NCBI RefSeq assembly: GCF_002871005.1
Contig: NZ_PHSN01000035.1
Location: forward strand, 1-38,643
Reading direction: 5' to 3'
Origin: Acidimangrovimonas sediminis
GTDB lineage: Bacteria; Pseudomonadota; Alphaproteobacteria; Rhodobacterales; Rhodobacteraceae
DNA: 38,643 bases
Shown here: positions 24,389-31,568 of the stretch, piece by piece
How the letters are laid out: every line of letters starts with the position of its first letter
How positions within the stretch are numbered: position 1 is the first letter of the stretch
Made by a program: the position numbers and the translations under genes
Notes under the pieces: generated by a model
Database searches by the model: none
The model's input: only the letters and a program-made list of their open reading frames with translations
Told to the model about the DNA's origin: nothing

Positions 24389-24943
24389 ATGACCGGCGTC
24401 AGCATCACCGTCACCCTCGCGGACCTGGGCGCAAACAAGAGCCTGCAGCGGCTTCTGGACAAGATGGAGAACCGCAAGCCGTTCTTCTGGGCCGTGGGCG
24501 AGCGTCTGCTCGCCTCGACACAGGAGCATTTCCAGGAGGAGACCGGGCCGGATGGCTTTCCCTGGGCGCCGCTTGCCGCCTCGACCATCCGCCAGCGCAC
24601 CCGCAAGGGCCAGCTCCCCCTGACGATCCTGCGCACGAACACGCGGGGGCGGCATGGTTCGTCGCTGGCGGGATCGATCAACTACAGCGCCACCAACGAC
24701 CAGCTCTCGATCGGCTCACCGAAGGTCCAGGCGGCGATGATGCAGCTCGGCGGCACGATCGAGGTGCCCGAGCAGACGCGGCACATGGTCGGGCGACGAT
24801 TTGCCAAGGCCGGGGCCGAAGGCGCCCGCGAGGTGACGATCAAGGCGCACAGTATCACCATCCCGGCGCGGCCTTACATTGGGATCTCAGAGGCCGATCG
24901 GGTGGCGATCACCGAGGATGCAGAGGACTGGCTGAGCGGATAA
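24389..24943 (+). CDS. Virion morphogenesis protein (Mu gpG-like)
   Basis: 184 residues, ribosome site GGAGG. The opening is a beta strand (VSITVTLADL), followed by SLQRLLDKMENRKPF, ALTERASTIRQR-like segments (LAASTIRQRTRKGQ) and a C-terminal RPYIGIS motif, the pattern of the Mu gpG / phage virion morphogenesis family. In Mu, gpG is needed for head-tail joining. It follows the MuF gene by 15 bases and is the last gene of the packaging/portal block before a likely transcription break. Confidence 0.88.
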   Translation: MTGVSITVTLADLGANKSLQRLLDKMENRKPFFWAVGERLLASTQEHFQEETGPDGFPWAPLAASTIRQRTRKGQLPLTILRTNTRGRHGSSLAGSINYSATNDQLSIGSPKVQAAMMQLGGTIEVPEQTRHMVGRRFAKAGAEGAREVTIKAHSITIPARPYIGISEADRVAITEDAEDWLSG

Positions 24944-24965
24944 AGGATCATTCTGGTGCCGAAAG

Positions 24966-24995
24966 TTGCATTCCGCGACCGATTTGCTCTAGCAT
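24966..24995 (+). promoter_or_regulatory. Candidate moron promoter
   Basis: -35-like TTGCAT (24966-24971), an 18-base spacer and -10-like TAGCAT (24990-24995) lie just upstream of the membrane-protein gene at 25007. The surrounding sequence is more AT-rich than the late operon. It is a modest match and may be chance. Confidence 0.35.
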
Positions 24996-25006
24996 GAGAC
25001 TCAGCA

Positions 25007-25489
25007 ATGTATGTCAGTTTCAAGGATGAGGGTATGCACATGCGTCTCCCAAAGTTCCTTAACCAGGACGGCCTTGCTACCTTGTTCGTGGTTCCGCTGA
25101 GCACCTTTGCTTTCCTCGTCTGCGGGATCGCGTGGTACGTCGCCGTCAATCAGCTCCCCTCAGTCACCACGTGCTGCGCTCAGGGCGGAGAAACGTATGC
25201 GATCCCGGGGTTGCTCGCGATGATCCTGTCGGTCGTGCTCTTTCCGCTCTTCATTATTGCCGGCTTCGTCATCATGATCTTCGATGGCAGGGCACTGGAT
25301 GCTGTCGGCATGGTTTTCGTAGTTCTCGCATGGCTCTGGTGCATGATCATTCTGCTCGGTCAGAGAGCTCGGGACAGACGCGAAATTGCTGCCCGAATCC
25401 GGACCAGGCGCCACCAGGCTGAAGGGGCAGCTGCGGGGCATCCGGCTGATGGCCACAATCTCTCCTGGCGGAGAAATCAGCGGCATTGA
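25007..25489 (+). CDS. Membrane protein moron, three to four TM helices
   Basis: 160 residues, no family recognised. Membrane segments: ~24-47 (LATLFVVPLSTFAFLVCGIAW), ~67-92 (PGLLAMILSVVLFPLFIIAGFVI) which could be one long or two short helices, and ~98-118 (AVGMVFVVLAWLWCMIILL), followed by a basic cytoplasmic tail (RARDRREIAARIRTRRHQ). Start may also be ATG 25034 or 25040. It is flanked by non-coding DNA on both sides inside an otherwise tightly packed late region, with less GC-biased codons, so it looks like a later insertion expressed from its own promoter. Superinfection exclusion or host modulation are guesses from context. Confidence 0.7.
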   Translation: MYVSFKDEGMHMRLPKFLNQDGLATLFVVPLSTFAFLVCGIAWYVAVNQLPSVTTCCAQGGETYAIPGLLAMILSVVLFPLFIIAGFVIMIFDGRALDAVGMVFVVLAWLWCMIILLGQRARDRREIAARIRTRRHQAEGAAAGHPADGHNLSWRRNQRH

Positions 25490-25781
25490 AAAGGGCTTTT
25501 GACCCCGGGGCACTCAGGGCTTTTGCCCCCCTCGCGTGGCCGGTGGGCCGCGCAAACTCGACTTCCCCCGTTAAGACCCCGTTAGAAACGCTCTGAGGGC
25601 GCAGCGCGCACGATACCGAGGACACCATCTGCGGCCGCGCGGCGCCAAGCCCCTTGATCGGGGTGGCTGACATGCCCCATGATCGGCCCAGGTGATCGCT
25701 GCCGCTGCACCGGACCTATGTCCGCTGCAGGGCGAAACCCCGATCCGGCATGGTGAAGCTTCCAGGATCAACGGAAGCCCC
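25490..25781. other. 292-base non-coding region before protease/capsid operon
   Basis: Contains GGGGCA (25507) pairing with TGCCCC (25524) within twin GGGCTTTTG repeats, a possible weak terminator for upstream transcripts; a short direct repeat CCCCGTTA at 25566 and again 11 bases on; and the late-promoter dyad at 25706-25729. No gene is convincing. Confidence 0.5.
25706..25729. promoter_or_regulatory. Late-promoter dyad, copy 2 (upstream of protease/capsid genes)
   Basis: Arms TGCACCGGAC and GTCCGCTGCA with spacer CTAT; 9 of 10 positions pair. Shares 19 of 21 core bases with the site before the endolysin gene. It lies 52 bases before the protease start, where Mu has its C-activated promoter PI. 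Candidate Mor-family binding site. Confidence 0.6.
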
Positions 25782-26885
25782 ATGCCCAAGCCGCTCACCG
25801 CCCGCATCGAAGTTTTTCGCCCCGGCACCTTCACCCCGATGGAGGGTGCGCCGCTGACCTTTTCCGCGGCGGACCTGCGGTCGATCGCCGATGCCTACGA
25901 GCCGTCCACCGCACCGGCGCCGATCGTCGTGGGTCACCCGCAGGCCGACGCCCCGGCCTTCGGCTGGGTCGAGAGTTTCGATTACGATGCCACGGGCGAA
26001 CGTCTCTTTGCCAACGTCCACGAGATCGCCCCGGAATTCGCCGAGCTGGTGAAGGCCGGGCGGTTCAAGAAGATCTCCATGTCGTTCTTCTCCCCCGAGC
26101 AGGGGCACAACCCCACGCCCGGCAGCTGGTACCCGAAGCATGTGGGCTTCCTCGGCGCTGCTGCGCCGGCCGTCAGCGGGCTGAAGAACGCGAAGTTCGC
26201 CGAGCCGGCCGGTGCGGTGTTCACTGCGGAGTTCGGCGATCCGGTCGCCGAGCAGACGGCTTCGCTCTTCCGCAGCCTGCGCGACTTCCTGATCGATCGC
26301 TTCGGGCTGGACGACGCCGACAAGGTGCTCCCCGCCTATCAGATCGAATGGCTGGACGAGACCGACGACGACGCGCCGCGGTTCGCCGCGCCGCCCGCCA
26401 ATCCCAAACCCAAGAAGGAGGCCACCGTGCCGAAAGAACCCGATCCGGCCTTCGCCGCGCGCGAGGCCGAGCTGCAGGAGCGTGAGCAGCGCATCGCCGC
26501 CCGCGAGGCCGAGACTGCGCATGCGAGCAACGTGAGCTTCGCCGAGAAGCTGGTCACCGATGGCAAGCTGATCCCGGCGAGCCAGGAGAAGGTCGTGGCG
26601 ATCCTCGACGCGCTGCCGGCCGAGACCTCGGTCAGCTTCTCCGAGGGTGGCGAGAAGCTCGCCCCGGGCGCCGCGCTTCGCCAGGTGCTGGAGGCGCAGC
26701 CCAAGGTGGTCTCGTTCGGTGAACAGGAACTCGGCCAGGAGCCCGGTGAGGGCAAGGCCGCCTCGTTCGCCTCGGACGGCAAGCCCGTCGACCCCGCGGG
26801 CCTCGCCCGCCACCAGAAAGCGCAGGCGTACATGCGCGCCAACCCCGGCACCGCGTACCTCGACGCCGTGCACGCCGTGTCCTGA
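25782..26885 (+). CDS. Capsid maturation protease/scaffold (Mu gpI-like)
   Basis: 367 residues. The N-terminal ~170 residues are a Mu I-type prohead protease: GTFTPMEGAPLTFSAADL, VVGHPQADAPAFGWVE with a His likely in the active site, and FKKISMSFFSPE with candidate nucleophile Ser at 99 or 101. After a linker (PANPKPKKEATVPKEPD) comes a coiled-coil scaffold (EREQRIAAREAETAH) and a C-terminal helical tail. The start ATG at 25782 has GGAAG upstream and matches family starts; upstream in-frame codons cross the promoter region. It is the first gene of the head-shell operon. A second start inside gives scaffold alone. Confidence 0.9.
   Translation: MPKPLTARIEVFRPGTFTPMEGAPLTFSAADLRSIADAYEPSTAPAPIVVGHPQADAPAFGWVESFDYDATGERLFANVHEIAPEFAELVKAGRFKKISMSFFSPEQGHNPTPGSWYPKHVGFLGAAAPAVSGLKNAKFAEPAGAVFTAEFGDPVAEQTASLFRSLRDFLIDRFGLDDADKVLPAYQIEWLDETDDDAPRFAAPPANPKPKKEATVPKEPDPAFAAREAELQEREQRIAAREAETAHASNVSFAEKLVTDGKLIPASQEKVVAILDALPAETSVSFSEGGEKLAPGAALRQVLEAQPKVVSFGEQELGQEPGEGKAASFASDGKPVDPAGLARHQKAQAYMRANPGTAYLDAVHAVS
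26427..26885 (+). CDS. Nested scaffold (Mu gpZ-like) from internal GTG
   Basis: Within the protease gene, a full-strength Shine-Dalgarno AAGGAGG (26415-26421) is followed five bases later by in-frame GTG 26427, exactly at the protease/scaffold linker. It would make a 152-residue scaffold without the protease domain. This mirrors Mu I/Z and lambda C/Nu3. The ribosome site is partly encoded by the KKEA codons, so chance is possible but the spacing is ideal. Confidence 0.6.
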   Translation: MPKEPDPAFAAREAELQEREQRIAAREAETAHASNVSFAEKLVTDGKLIPASQEKVVAILDALPAETSVSFSEGGEKLAPGAALRQVLEAQPKVVSFGEQELGQEPGEGKAASFASDGKPVDPAGLARHQKAQAYMRANPGTAYLDAVHAVS

Positions 26886-26894
26886 GGAGGTCAC

Positions 26895-27233
26895 ATGCAG
26901 TATTTCAACTCGGTCCTGTCGGACACGCTCACCGCGACGTCGACCTTCGACGCCTATCAGGCAGTCGATTTCAACGACGCGCAGATCACGGCCGAAGATG
27001 CCGCGGTCAAGGCGATCTCGCTCAATCCGGCCACCGAGGTCGGCCTGGACGTCGCCGGCATGCTGCTCGGCACCGTCCGCATGAAGGCCGATGGCGCCGT
27101 CGCCAAGGGCGACCGCGTCAGCACCTCGGCCACCGCCGGCAGCGTCAAGACGCTGGCCACTCCCGCCAATGACTTCGCCACCGCGCTCACCGCCGCGGCC
27201 GACGGCGAATACGTCACCATCTTCGTGAAGTGA
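26895..27233 (+). CDS. Capsid decoration-like protein (DUF2190 type)
   Basis: 112 residues, ribosome site GAGGAGG. Small beta-rich protein (VRMKADGAVAKGDRVSTSATAG, EYVTIFVK) with the style of DUF2190/head-decoration proteins found just before capsid genes. Probably binds the outside of the head shell. It precedes the capsid gene by seven bases. Confidence 0.75.
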   Translation: MQYFNSVLSDTLTATSTFDAYQAVDFNDAQITAEDAAVKAISLNPATEVGLDVAGMLLGTVRMKADGAVAKGDRVSTSATAGSVKTLATPANDFATALTAAADGEYVTIFVK

Positions 27234-27240
27234 GGCCCTG

Positions 27241-28197
27241 ATGAACCAGCCCCTTAACCAGCGCACCGCCCAGGTGATCGACCCGATCCTGTCGAGCCAT
27301 GCCCGCGGCTACCGCAATGCCACCTTCATCGCCGAGACGCTGTTCCCGCGCGTGCCGATCCCGAACCGTTCGATGAGCGTTCTGAAGTTCGGCAAGGAAA
27401 GCTTCCGCATGCTGAACACCCGCCGGGCGCCGGGCGCGAAGAAGAAGCGCGTGCAGTACGGCTATGCCGACGGCACGGTGGCCCTGGTCCAGGACGCCCT
27501 GGAAGGGCTCGTGCCGATCGAGCACCAGGACGAGGCGATGGCCATTCCCGGCATCGATCTGGGCGCGGCCGCGGTCAACATGGTGCTGGACGTGATCGAT
27601 CTCGGCCACGAGAATGATGCGGCCACGATCGCCCGCAATGCGGCGAACTACGACGCCAACCACAAGCTTGCGCTGGCGGGCACCGATCGCTGGAGCGACC
27701 CCACGGCCGACGTCGCCGGCGACATGAACACCGGCAAGGAAGCTGTCCGCAGCTACATCGGCCAATACCCGAACACGCTGGTTCTGGGCCCGTCGGCCTT
27801 CAACGGTCTGAAGCTCAACGCGGCGATCAAGGACCAGTTCAAGTACACCTCGAGCTCCTCGATCACCACGGCGATGCTTGCGGCATATTTCGAGCTGGAC
27901 AAGGTCGTCGTCGGCAAGGCGGTTTATCTGCCCGAGACCGCCGATGACACGGCCTCGGCGCTCGACGTGTGGGGCGATGACGCGATCCTCGCCTACGTTC
28001 CCCCGGGTTCCAACACCTACCAGGTCCCGGCCTATGGCTACACCTACGAGCTCATGGGCTATCCGCAGGTGAACCAGCCGTACTTCGAGAACGACTGCGA
28101 CAGCTGGATCTATCCGACGAAGACCGAACGGAAGACCTACCTGACCGGCGCGGAAGGGGGCTTCCTCTTCCAGAATGCCGGCGCGGCCGCGGCGTAA
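27241..28197 (+). CDS. Major capsid protein
   Basis: 318 residues. Recognised by its place after protease and decoration genes and by HK97-fold-like features: an N-terminal arm (QRTAQVIDPILSSHARGYRNA), a long helix (VNMVLDVIDLGHENDAATIA) and C-terminal strands (YGYTYELMGYPQVNQPYFE). The family is that of capsids in Rhodobacter Mu-like phages rather than Mu gpT itself. Strong codon bias and short spacing (7 bases) to the previous gene agree with high expression. Confidence 0.88.
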   Translation: MNQPLNQRTAQVIDPILSSHARGYRNATFIAETLFPRVPIPNRSMSVLKFGKESFRMLNTRRAPGAKKKRVQYGYADGTVALVQDALEGLVPIEHQDEAMAIPGIDLGAAAVNMVLDVIDLGHENDAATIARNAANYDANHKLALAGTDRWSDPTADVAGDMNTGKEAVRSYIGQYPNTLVLGPSAFNGLKLNAAIKDQFKYTSSSSITTAMLAAYFELDKVVVGKAVYLPETADDTASALDVWGDDAILAYVPPGSNTYQVPAYGYTYELMGYPQVNQPYFENDCDSWIYPTKTERKTYLTGAEGGFLFQNAGAAAA

Positions 28198-28208
28198 GGG
28201 GGGCAGTC

Positions 28209-28685
28209 ATGGACACCCCCGAAACCGATCAGGTGACCGTCACACTCTCCGGCCCCGCCAAGGTGGACGGCAAGGTGAAGCCCGCGGGCGCGACGGTCAC
28301 CGTCACCGGCACGCTACTCGCGCATCTCAAGCAGGCCGGCGTCGTCAAGGCCGTCACCGAGCTGGGGGAGGAGGTTAAGGGTTTCGTCGAGAAGACTATC
28401 GAGAACCTGCGCGAGGAACTTGAAGCGGCCGTCGCGCGTGCCGAGAAGGCGGAAGGTGCGCTCGCGGACCTCTCGCAAGCCCATGACGAGGTGACGACGC
28501 AGGTGGCCGATCTCCAGGCCCAGCTTGCCGCGGCCACCACGACGCCCACCACCGAAACGCCGACCGCGACCGATCCTGCCCAGGGCAAAGCCCCGGCCGC
28601 GTCCAACGAAGCTCCCGCCAAGACCGCAGCGAAACCTGCCGCAAAGACGGCCAAGGCTTCGGGCGGGAGCACCAAGAAGAGCTGA
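28209..28685 (+). CDS. gp35-like protein with coiled coil and Ala/Lys tail
   Basis: 158 residues. Beta N-terminus (VTVTLSGPAKVDGKVKPAGATV), a coiled coil at ~60-105 (IENLREELEAAVARAEKAE) and a low-complexity Ala/Thr/Lys/Pro tail (KTAAKPAAKTAKASGG). Position after the capsid and the VTGTLLAHLKQAGVV segment resemble Mu gp35/HI1506-type proteins. Function unknown; likely structural. It is followed by a very strong hairpin. Confidence 0.65.
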   Translation: MDTPETDQVTVTLSGPAKVDGKVKPAGATVTVTGTLLAHLKQAGVVKAVTELGEEVKGFVEKTIENLREELEAAVARAEKAEGALADLSQAHDEVTTQVADLQAQLAAATTTPTTETPTATDPAQGKAPAASNEAPAKTAAKPAAKTAKASGGSTKKS

Positions 28686-28698
28686 CCCACAGCTCCTC

Positions 28699-28745
28699 GC
28701 CCGGGGCGCGTGTGCGGATTGAGCCCCCGCCAGCGCGCCCCGGGC
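28699..28745 (+). other. Strong 12-bp GC-only stem-loop between gp35-like and acb2-like genes
   Basis: GCCCGGGGCGCG (28699-28710) pairs perfectly with CGCGCCCCGGGC (28734-28745) around a 23-base loop. It lies in an 85-base intergenic gap in an operon where gaps are rare. There is no T run after it, so it is not a classic terminator; RNA stabilising or processing element, or partial attenuator, are possible. Confidence 0.75.
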
Positions 28746-28770
28746 ACCTTCCTCGATCGGAGTTCGAAGC

Positions 28771-29058
28771 ATGCCGAAGATGAGCCAAGGCCTTCCCGTG
28801 AGCGGCTATCGCCCGCAGTCCGCTGATGCGGTCTGGCTGGTGAACATGAACAAGCAGCTCGAGGAGATGGTGCTCCGCCACCTCGATGCGCTGAAGGAGC
28901 GCGACGATGTCGACGGACGCTGGCTCGCGATCGGCCGTACCGCGATCGAGCAGGGCTTCATGGCGGCCAACCGAGCCGTGTTCCAGCCGGAGCGCGTGAA
29001 TCTGGCCGAGGACTTCAAGCCCGGTGAGGCCTTCGCCAGGGAGTGGCCTGAGGAATGA
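28771..29058 (+). CDS. Acb2-like cyclic-oligonucleotide sponge (anti-CBASS)
   Basis: 95 residues. SGYRPQSADAVWLVNMNKQL, then a helical hairpin and the motif RWLAIGRTAIEQGFMAANRAV match the Acb2/Tad1-hairpin family as I recall it. These proteins form hexamers that trap cyclic di- and trinucleotides made by CBASS (and related signals), blocking the defence. In Pseudomonas phage PaMx33 Acb2 the nucleotide is held by Tyr11 and Lys26; here Tyr13 and Lys28 have the same spacing, and Arg68 lies near the expected second-site Arg. Acb2 genes also sit among structural genes. The call is by eye. Overlaps the next gene by four bases (ATGA). Confidence 0.78.
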   Translation: MPKMSQGLPVSGYRPQSADAVWLVNMNKQLEEMVLRHLDALKERDDVDGRWLAIGRTAIEQGFMAANRAVFQPERVNLAEDFKPGEAFAREWPEE

Positions 29059-29483
29059 GCTACGCGACCCTCGATGACCTGGTCGAGCGTGCGGGTGATA
29101 CCGAGATCCGCCAGATCGCCGACCGAGACCGGGACGGCACGCCGGATCCCGATGTCATCGCAGCGGCGCTCTCCGATGCCGACAACATGGTCGACGGATA
29201 TGTCGGCGCGAAATACGCGCTGCCGCTGACCTCGGTTCCGGCGATCGTCATCACCTGGGCCGTTTCGATCGCGCGCTACACCCTGCATCGCAATGGCGCG
29301 CCCGATCACGTGACGGCCGACTACAAGGACGCGATCGCGGCGCTGAAGGACGTCTCTCGCGGACTGATCGCACTGCCGGTCGCGGCCGGCGAGAGTGCCC
29401 CCTCGGCCGTGAGCGGCGAGGTTCTGTCGGTGTCTCCGGATGAGGTCTTCACGCCCCAGCGGCTGCGGGGCTGGCGATGCTGA
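29055..29483 (+). CDS. Head-tail connector protein (DUF1320, Mu gp36-like)
   Basis: 142 residues. SYATLDDLVERAGDTEIRQIADRD, DADNMVDGYVGAKYALPL and IARYTLHRNGAPDHVTADYKDA are typical of DUF1320. In Mu, gp36 is a head-completion/connector protein. It overlaps both neighbours. Confidence 0.9.
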   Translation: MSYATLDDLVERAGDTEIRQIADRDRDGTPDPDVIAAALSDADNMVDGYVGAKYALPLTSVPAIVITWAVSIARYTLHRNGAPDHVTADYKDAIAALKDVSRGLIALPVAAGESAPSAVSGEVLSVSPDEVFTPQRLRGWRC

Positions 29484-29908
29484 CCGAGATCCTCGATCAC
29501 CTGAAGGCCGCGCTGCCCGCCCAGACCTGGGCAGATGTGCTGATCGCCGAGAACATCGACGAGGTCAGCCGGCTGGCGGGTCAGGTCGATACCAAGACCG
29601 CGATCGTCATGCCCTGGCGGGAGCGCGCGGGGCGTCAGGAACTGGCAACCGGCGGCTTCGAGCAACTGGTCGAAACCCAGTTCCTGATCGGCATCGTAGT
29701 GCGCGACTTCGACCAGATGATGGGCGCCGACCGCGCCACCCAGTTCGACGCCCTGAAGACGGACGTCGAGACCGCGCTCGCCGGTTGGACGCCCGCCGGC
29801 TTCGAGGAGCCCTGCGAACTGGTCGGCGGCGAGTCGAGCCCGGTGACCACGGGCGTCAGCATTTACGCCCAGACCTGGGCCACCTCGCGATTTCTGACGG
29901 GAGACTGA
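29477..29908 (+). CDS. Tail terminator/completion protein (gp37-like)
   Basis: 143 residues, overlapping the connector gene by seven bases. Alpha/beta pattern (EILDHLKAALPAQTWADV, QFLIGIVVRD, FDALKTDVETALAGW) of tail-terminator proteins, which cap the tail tube next to the connector. Family assignment rests on size, order and fold pattern. Confidence 0.72.
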   Translation: MLTEILDHLKAALPAQTWADVLIAENIDEVSRLAGQVDTKTAIVMPWRERAGRQELATGGFEQLVETQFLIGIVVRDFDQMMGADRATQFDALKTDVETALAGWTPAGFEEPCELVGGESSPVTTGVSIYAQTWATSRFLTGD

Positions 29909-29910
29909 CG

Positions 29911-30069
29911 ATGAAACTGCCCACTGAAGGCGGCCGCTACACGCGCGACGCGAAGACCGGGAAGCTGACGAAGGGCGATCCGGCGCCGGACAAGGCGGCC
30001 ACGAAGACCACCACCGCCAAGACCACCACCCCGGCCGAGGACACGGCCTCGAAGGCGAAGGAGAGCTGA
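29911..30069 (+). CDS. Small DUF2635-like protein with Lys/Thr tail
   Basis: 52 residues. The first half (LPTEGGRYTRDAKTGKLTKGD) resembles DUF2635 (Mu gp38) proteins that precede tail genes; the second half is a Lys/Thr/Ala low-complexity tail. It ends one base before the tail-tube gene starts. Structural or assembly role inferred from position. Confidence 0.65.
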   Translation: MKLPTEGGRYTRDAKTGKLTKGDPAPDKAATKTTTAKTTTPAEDTASKAKES

Positions 30070-30070
30070 C

Positions 30071-31000
30071 ATGGCCTATCGCAACTACAAGAAGCTGGCC
30101 GTGCTCAGCAAGATCGAGGACACCTATGGCACCGACGCGACGCCGCAGGCGGCCGACGCGATCATCGGCACCAACGTCCAGTTCAACCCGATGGAAGGCC
30201 AGGAGGTCGAGCGCGACCTGATGCTGCCCTATCTCGGCAACCAGGGGCTTGTCCTGGCCGGGATCTACGCGAGCCTGCGCATGGACGTGGAGATCGCCGG
30301 TGCCGGCACTGCGGGCGACGTCCCGAAATACGGATCGCTCCTGCGCGCCTGCGGCATGGCCGAGACAGTCACGGCCGATACCTCCGTCGATTACTCCTTC
30401 GTCGACAGCGGTCTGGAGTCGACGAGCCTCTACTTCGTCTCCGACAAGGTGCAGCACGTCCTCCTGGGCGCGCGGGGCACGCTCACCCACAACTTCACGG
30501 CCAAGGGCATCCCGCGGTTCACCTTCTCGATGACGGGGCTTCTGGGCACGATCACCGATATCGGCGCGATGCCGGCCGTCACTCAAGCCGGCTGGACGCG
30601 GCCGCTGATCGTCTCGAAGGCGAATACCGCCCTCTCGCTACATGGCTGGGCCGGCGGCGTTGAGAGCCTTTCGATCGACCACGGTGGAACCGTGACGCCC
30701 GACTTCCTCATCAACGAGGAGAATATCGAGGTCACCGACCGCAAGGCGACCGGCACGGCCGTGGTCCGGGCGACCGATCTTGCCACGGTGAACTGGTTCG
30801 AGCTGGCCCAGGCCCGTACCCGCGATGCGCTCTCCCTCGTCCAGGGCACGGCCGACGGCAACATCGTCGAGCTGGCGGCCCCGGCAGTCGAGATCGGCCG
30901 GCCGACGCAGGGCCAGACCAACAACAGGGTCAACTATTCGCTGCCGCTGGGGCTCTGCCCGGTCAACGGCCTCGATGAGCTGACGATCACCGTCCGCTGA
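30071..31000 (+). CDS. Tail tube protein (siphovirus type)
   Basis: 309 residues, beta-rich (YSFVDSGLESTSLYFVSDKVQH, RFTFSMTGLLGTITD). The opening KKLAVLSKIEDTYGTDATPQAADAI is shared by phage tail-tube proteins. A tube protein here with no sheath gene beside it means a long flexible tail, unlike Mu's contractile tail. It is followed by a 163-base gap and the chaperone genes. Confidence 0.85.
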   Translation: MAYRNYKKLAVLSKIEDTYGTDATPQAADAIIGTNVQFNPMEGQEVERDLMLPYLGNQGLVLAGIYASLRMDVEIAGAGTAGDVPKYGSLLRACGMAETVTADTSVDYSFVDSGLESTSLYFVSDKVQHVLLGARGTLTHNFTAKGIPRFTFSMTGLLGTITDIGAMPAVTQAGWTRPLIVSKANTALSLHGWAGGVESLSIDHGGTVTPDFLINEENIEVTDRKATGTAVVRATDLATVNWFELAQARTRDALSLVQGTADGNIVELAAPAVEIGRPTQGQTNNRVNYSLPLGLCPVNGLDELTITVR

Positions 31001-31035
31001 TCGCGGGCGGCCGAGATGCCGTGAGGGATGGGTGA

Positions 31036-31056
31036 GCCCGGAGAGATCAGCCGGGC
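31036..31056 (+). other. Hairpin after tail-tube gene
   Basis: GCCCGG (31036-31041) pairs with CCGGGC (31051-31056) around a nine-base loop, in the 163-base gap between tail tube and chaperone genes. No T run. It may lower downstream transcription relative to the abundant tube protein. Nothing else is seen in the gap. Confidence 0.4.
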
Positions 31057-31163
31057 AAGACCCCAACCGAAGCGCCGCGGTGGCGGGCGTGGAGGTCAGG
31101 CCAGGGACGCTACCGCGATGTGACCCCGCGGGAGCCACCAAGCAAACTGACAGGAGAGTGCAA

Positions 31164-31568
31164 ATGGATTTCAGGCTCGTCGACGAATACCTCTACTGGT
31201 GGCCCGTGGTGGTGCGGATCCCCGACCCGGATCCGAAGCGCGCCGGCAAGGTGATCGAGCAGACCCTCAAACTGCAGTTTCGCGCGACCGATCGCGATGA
31301 GGCGATCGCGGCGCAGAAGGACTACGAGCAGCTTCAGACCGCGGCCGAACGCGCCGATCACGAATACCAGCAACTCGTCGACGTGTGCCGCAACTGGTCG
31401 GGCGTCGTCAGCGGAGGCGGTTCCGGCAGCGACGGCGAAGTTCCGTTCTCGGCCGCAAACCTGACGGCCGCCCTCCAGAAGAGCTGGTTCCGCATCGCGG
31501 TCTTCCAGGCCTACCGGGATTCGCTGAGCGGCGAGGAAGCGCTCGCGGGGACCTCCTCGGGAAACTGA
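31164..31568 (+). CDS. Tail assembly chaperone G
   Basis: 134 residues, ribosome site AGGAGAG. Sits between tail tube and tape measure, where siphoviruses encode the G/GT chaperones that coat the tape measure during tail assembly. Acidic, helical (RATDRDEAIAAQKDYEQLQTA) with a Gly/Ser linker (VVSGGGSGSDGE). Its last codons before the TGA form the slippery heptamer GGGAAAC, so a fraction of ribosomes should continue in the -1 frame. Confidence 0.85.
   Translation: MDFRLVDEYLYWWPVVVRIPDPDPKRAGKVIEQTLKLQFRATDRDEAIAAQKDYEQLQTAAERADHEYQQLVDVCRNWSGVVSGGGSGSDGEVPFSAANLTAALQKSWFRIAVFQAYRDSLSGEEALAGTSSGN
31559..31565 (+). other. Programmed -1 frameshift site G_GGA_AAC
   Basis: In the G frame the codons TCG GGA AAC TGA contain the heptamer G_GGA_AAC, of the canonical form X_XXY_YYZ, immediately before the stop. 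Lambda uses GGGAAAG at the matching place. The -1 frame is open from here to 31939. Downstream RNA is very GC-rich and can form a stem a few bases after the site. Confidence 0.85.

Noticed and set aside
25716-27266. 516-codon minus-strand frame opposite protease and decoration genes
   Set aside because: Antisense shadow with low-complexity Gly/Arg/Leu composition.
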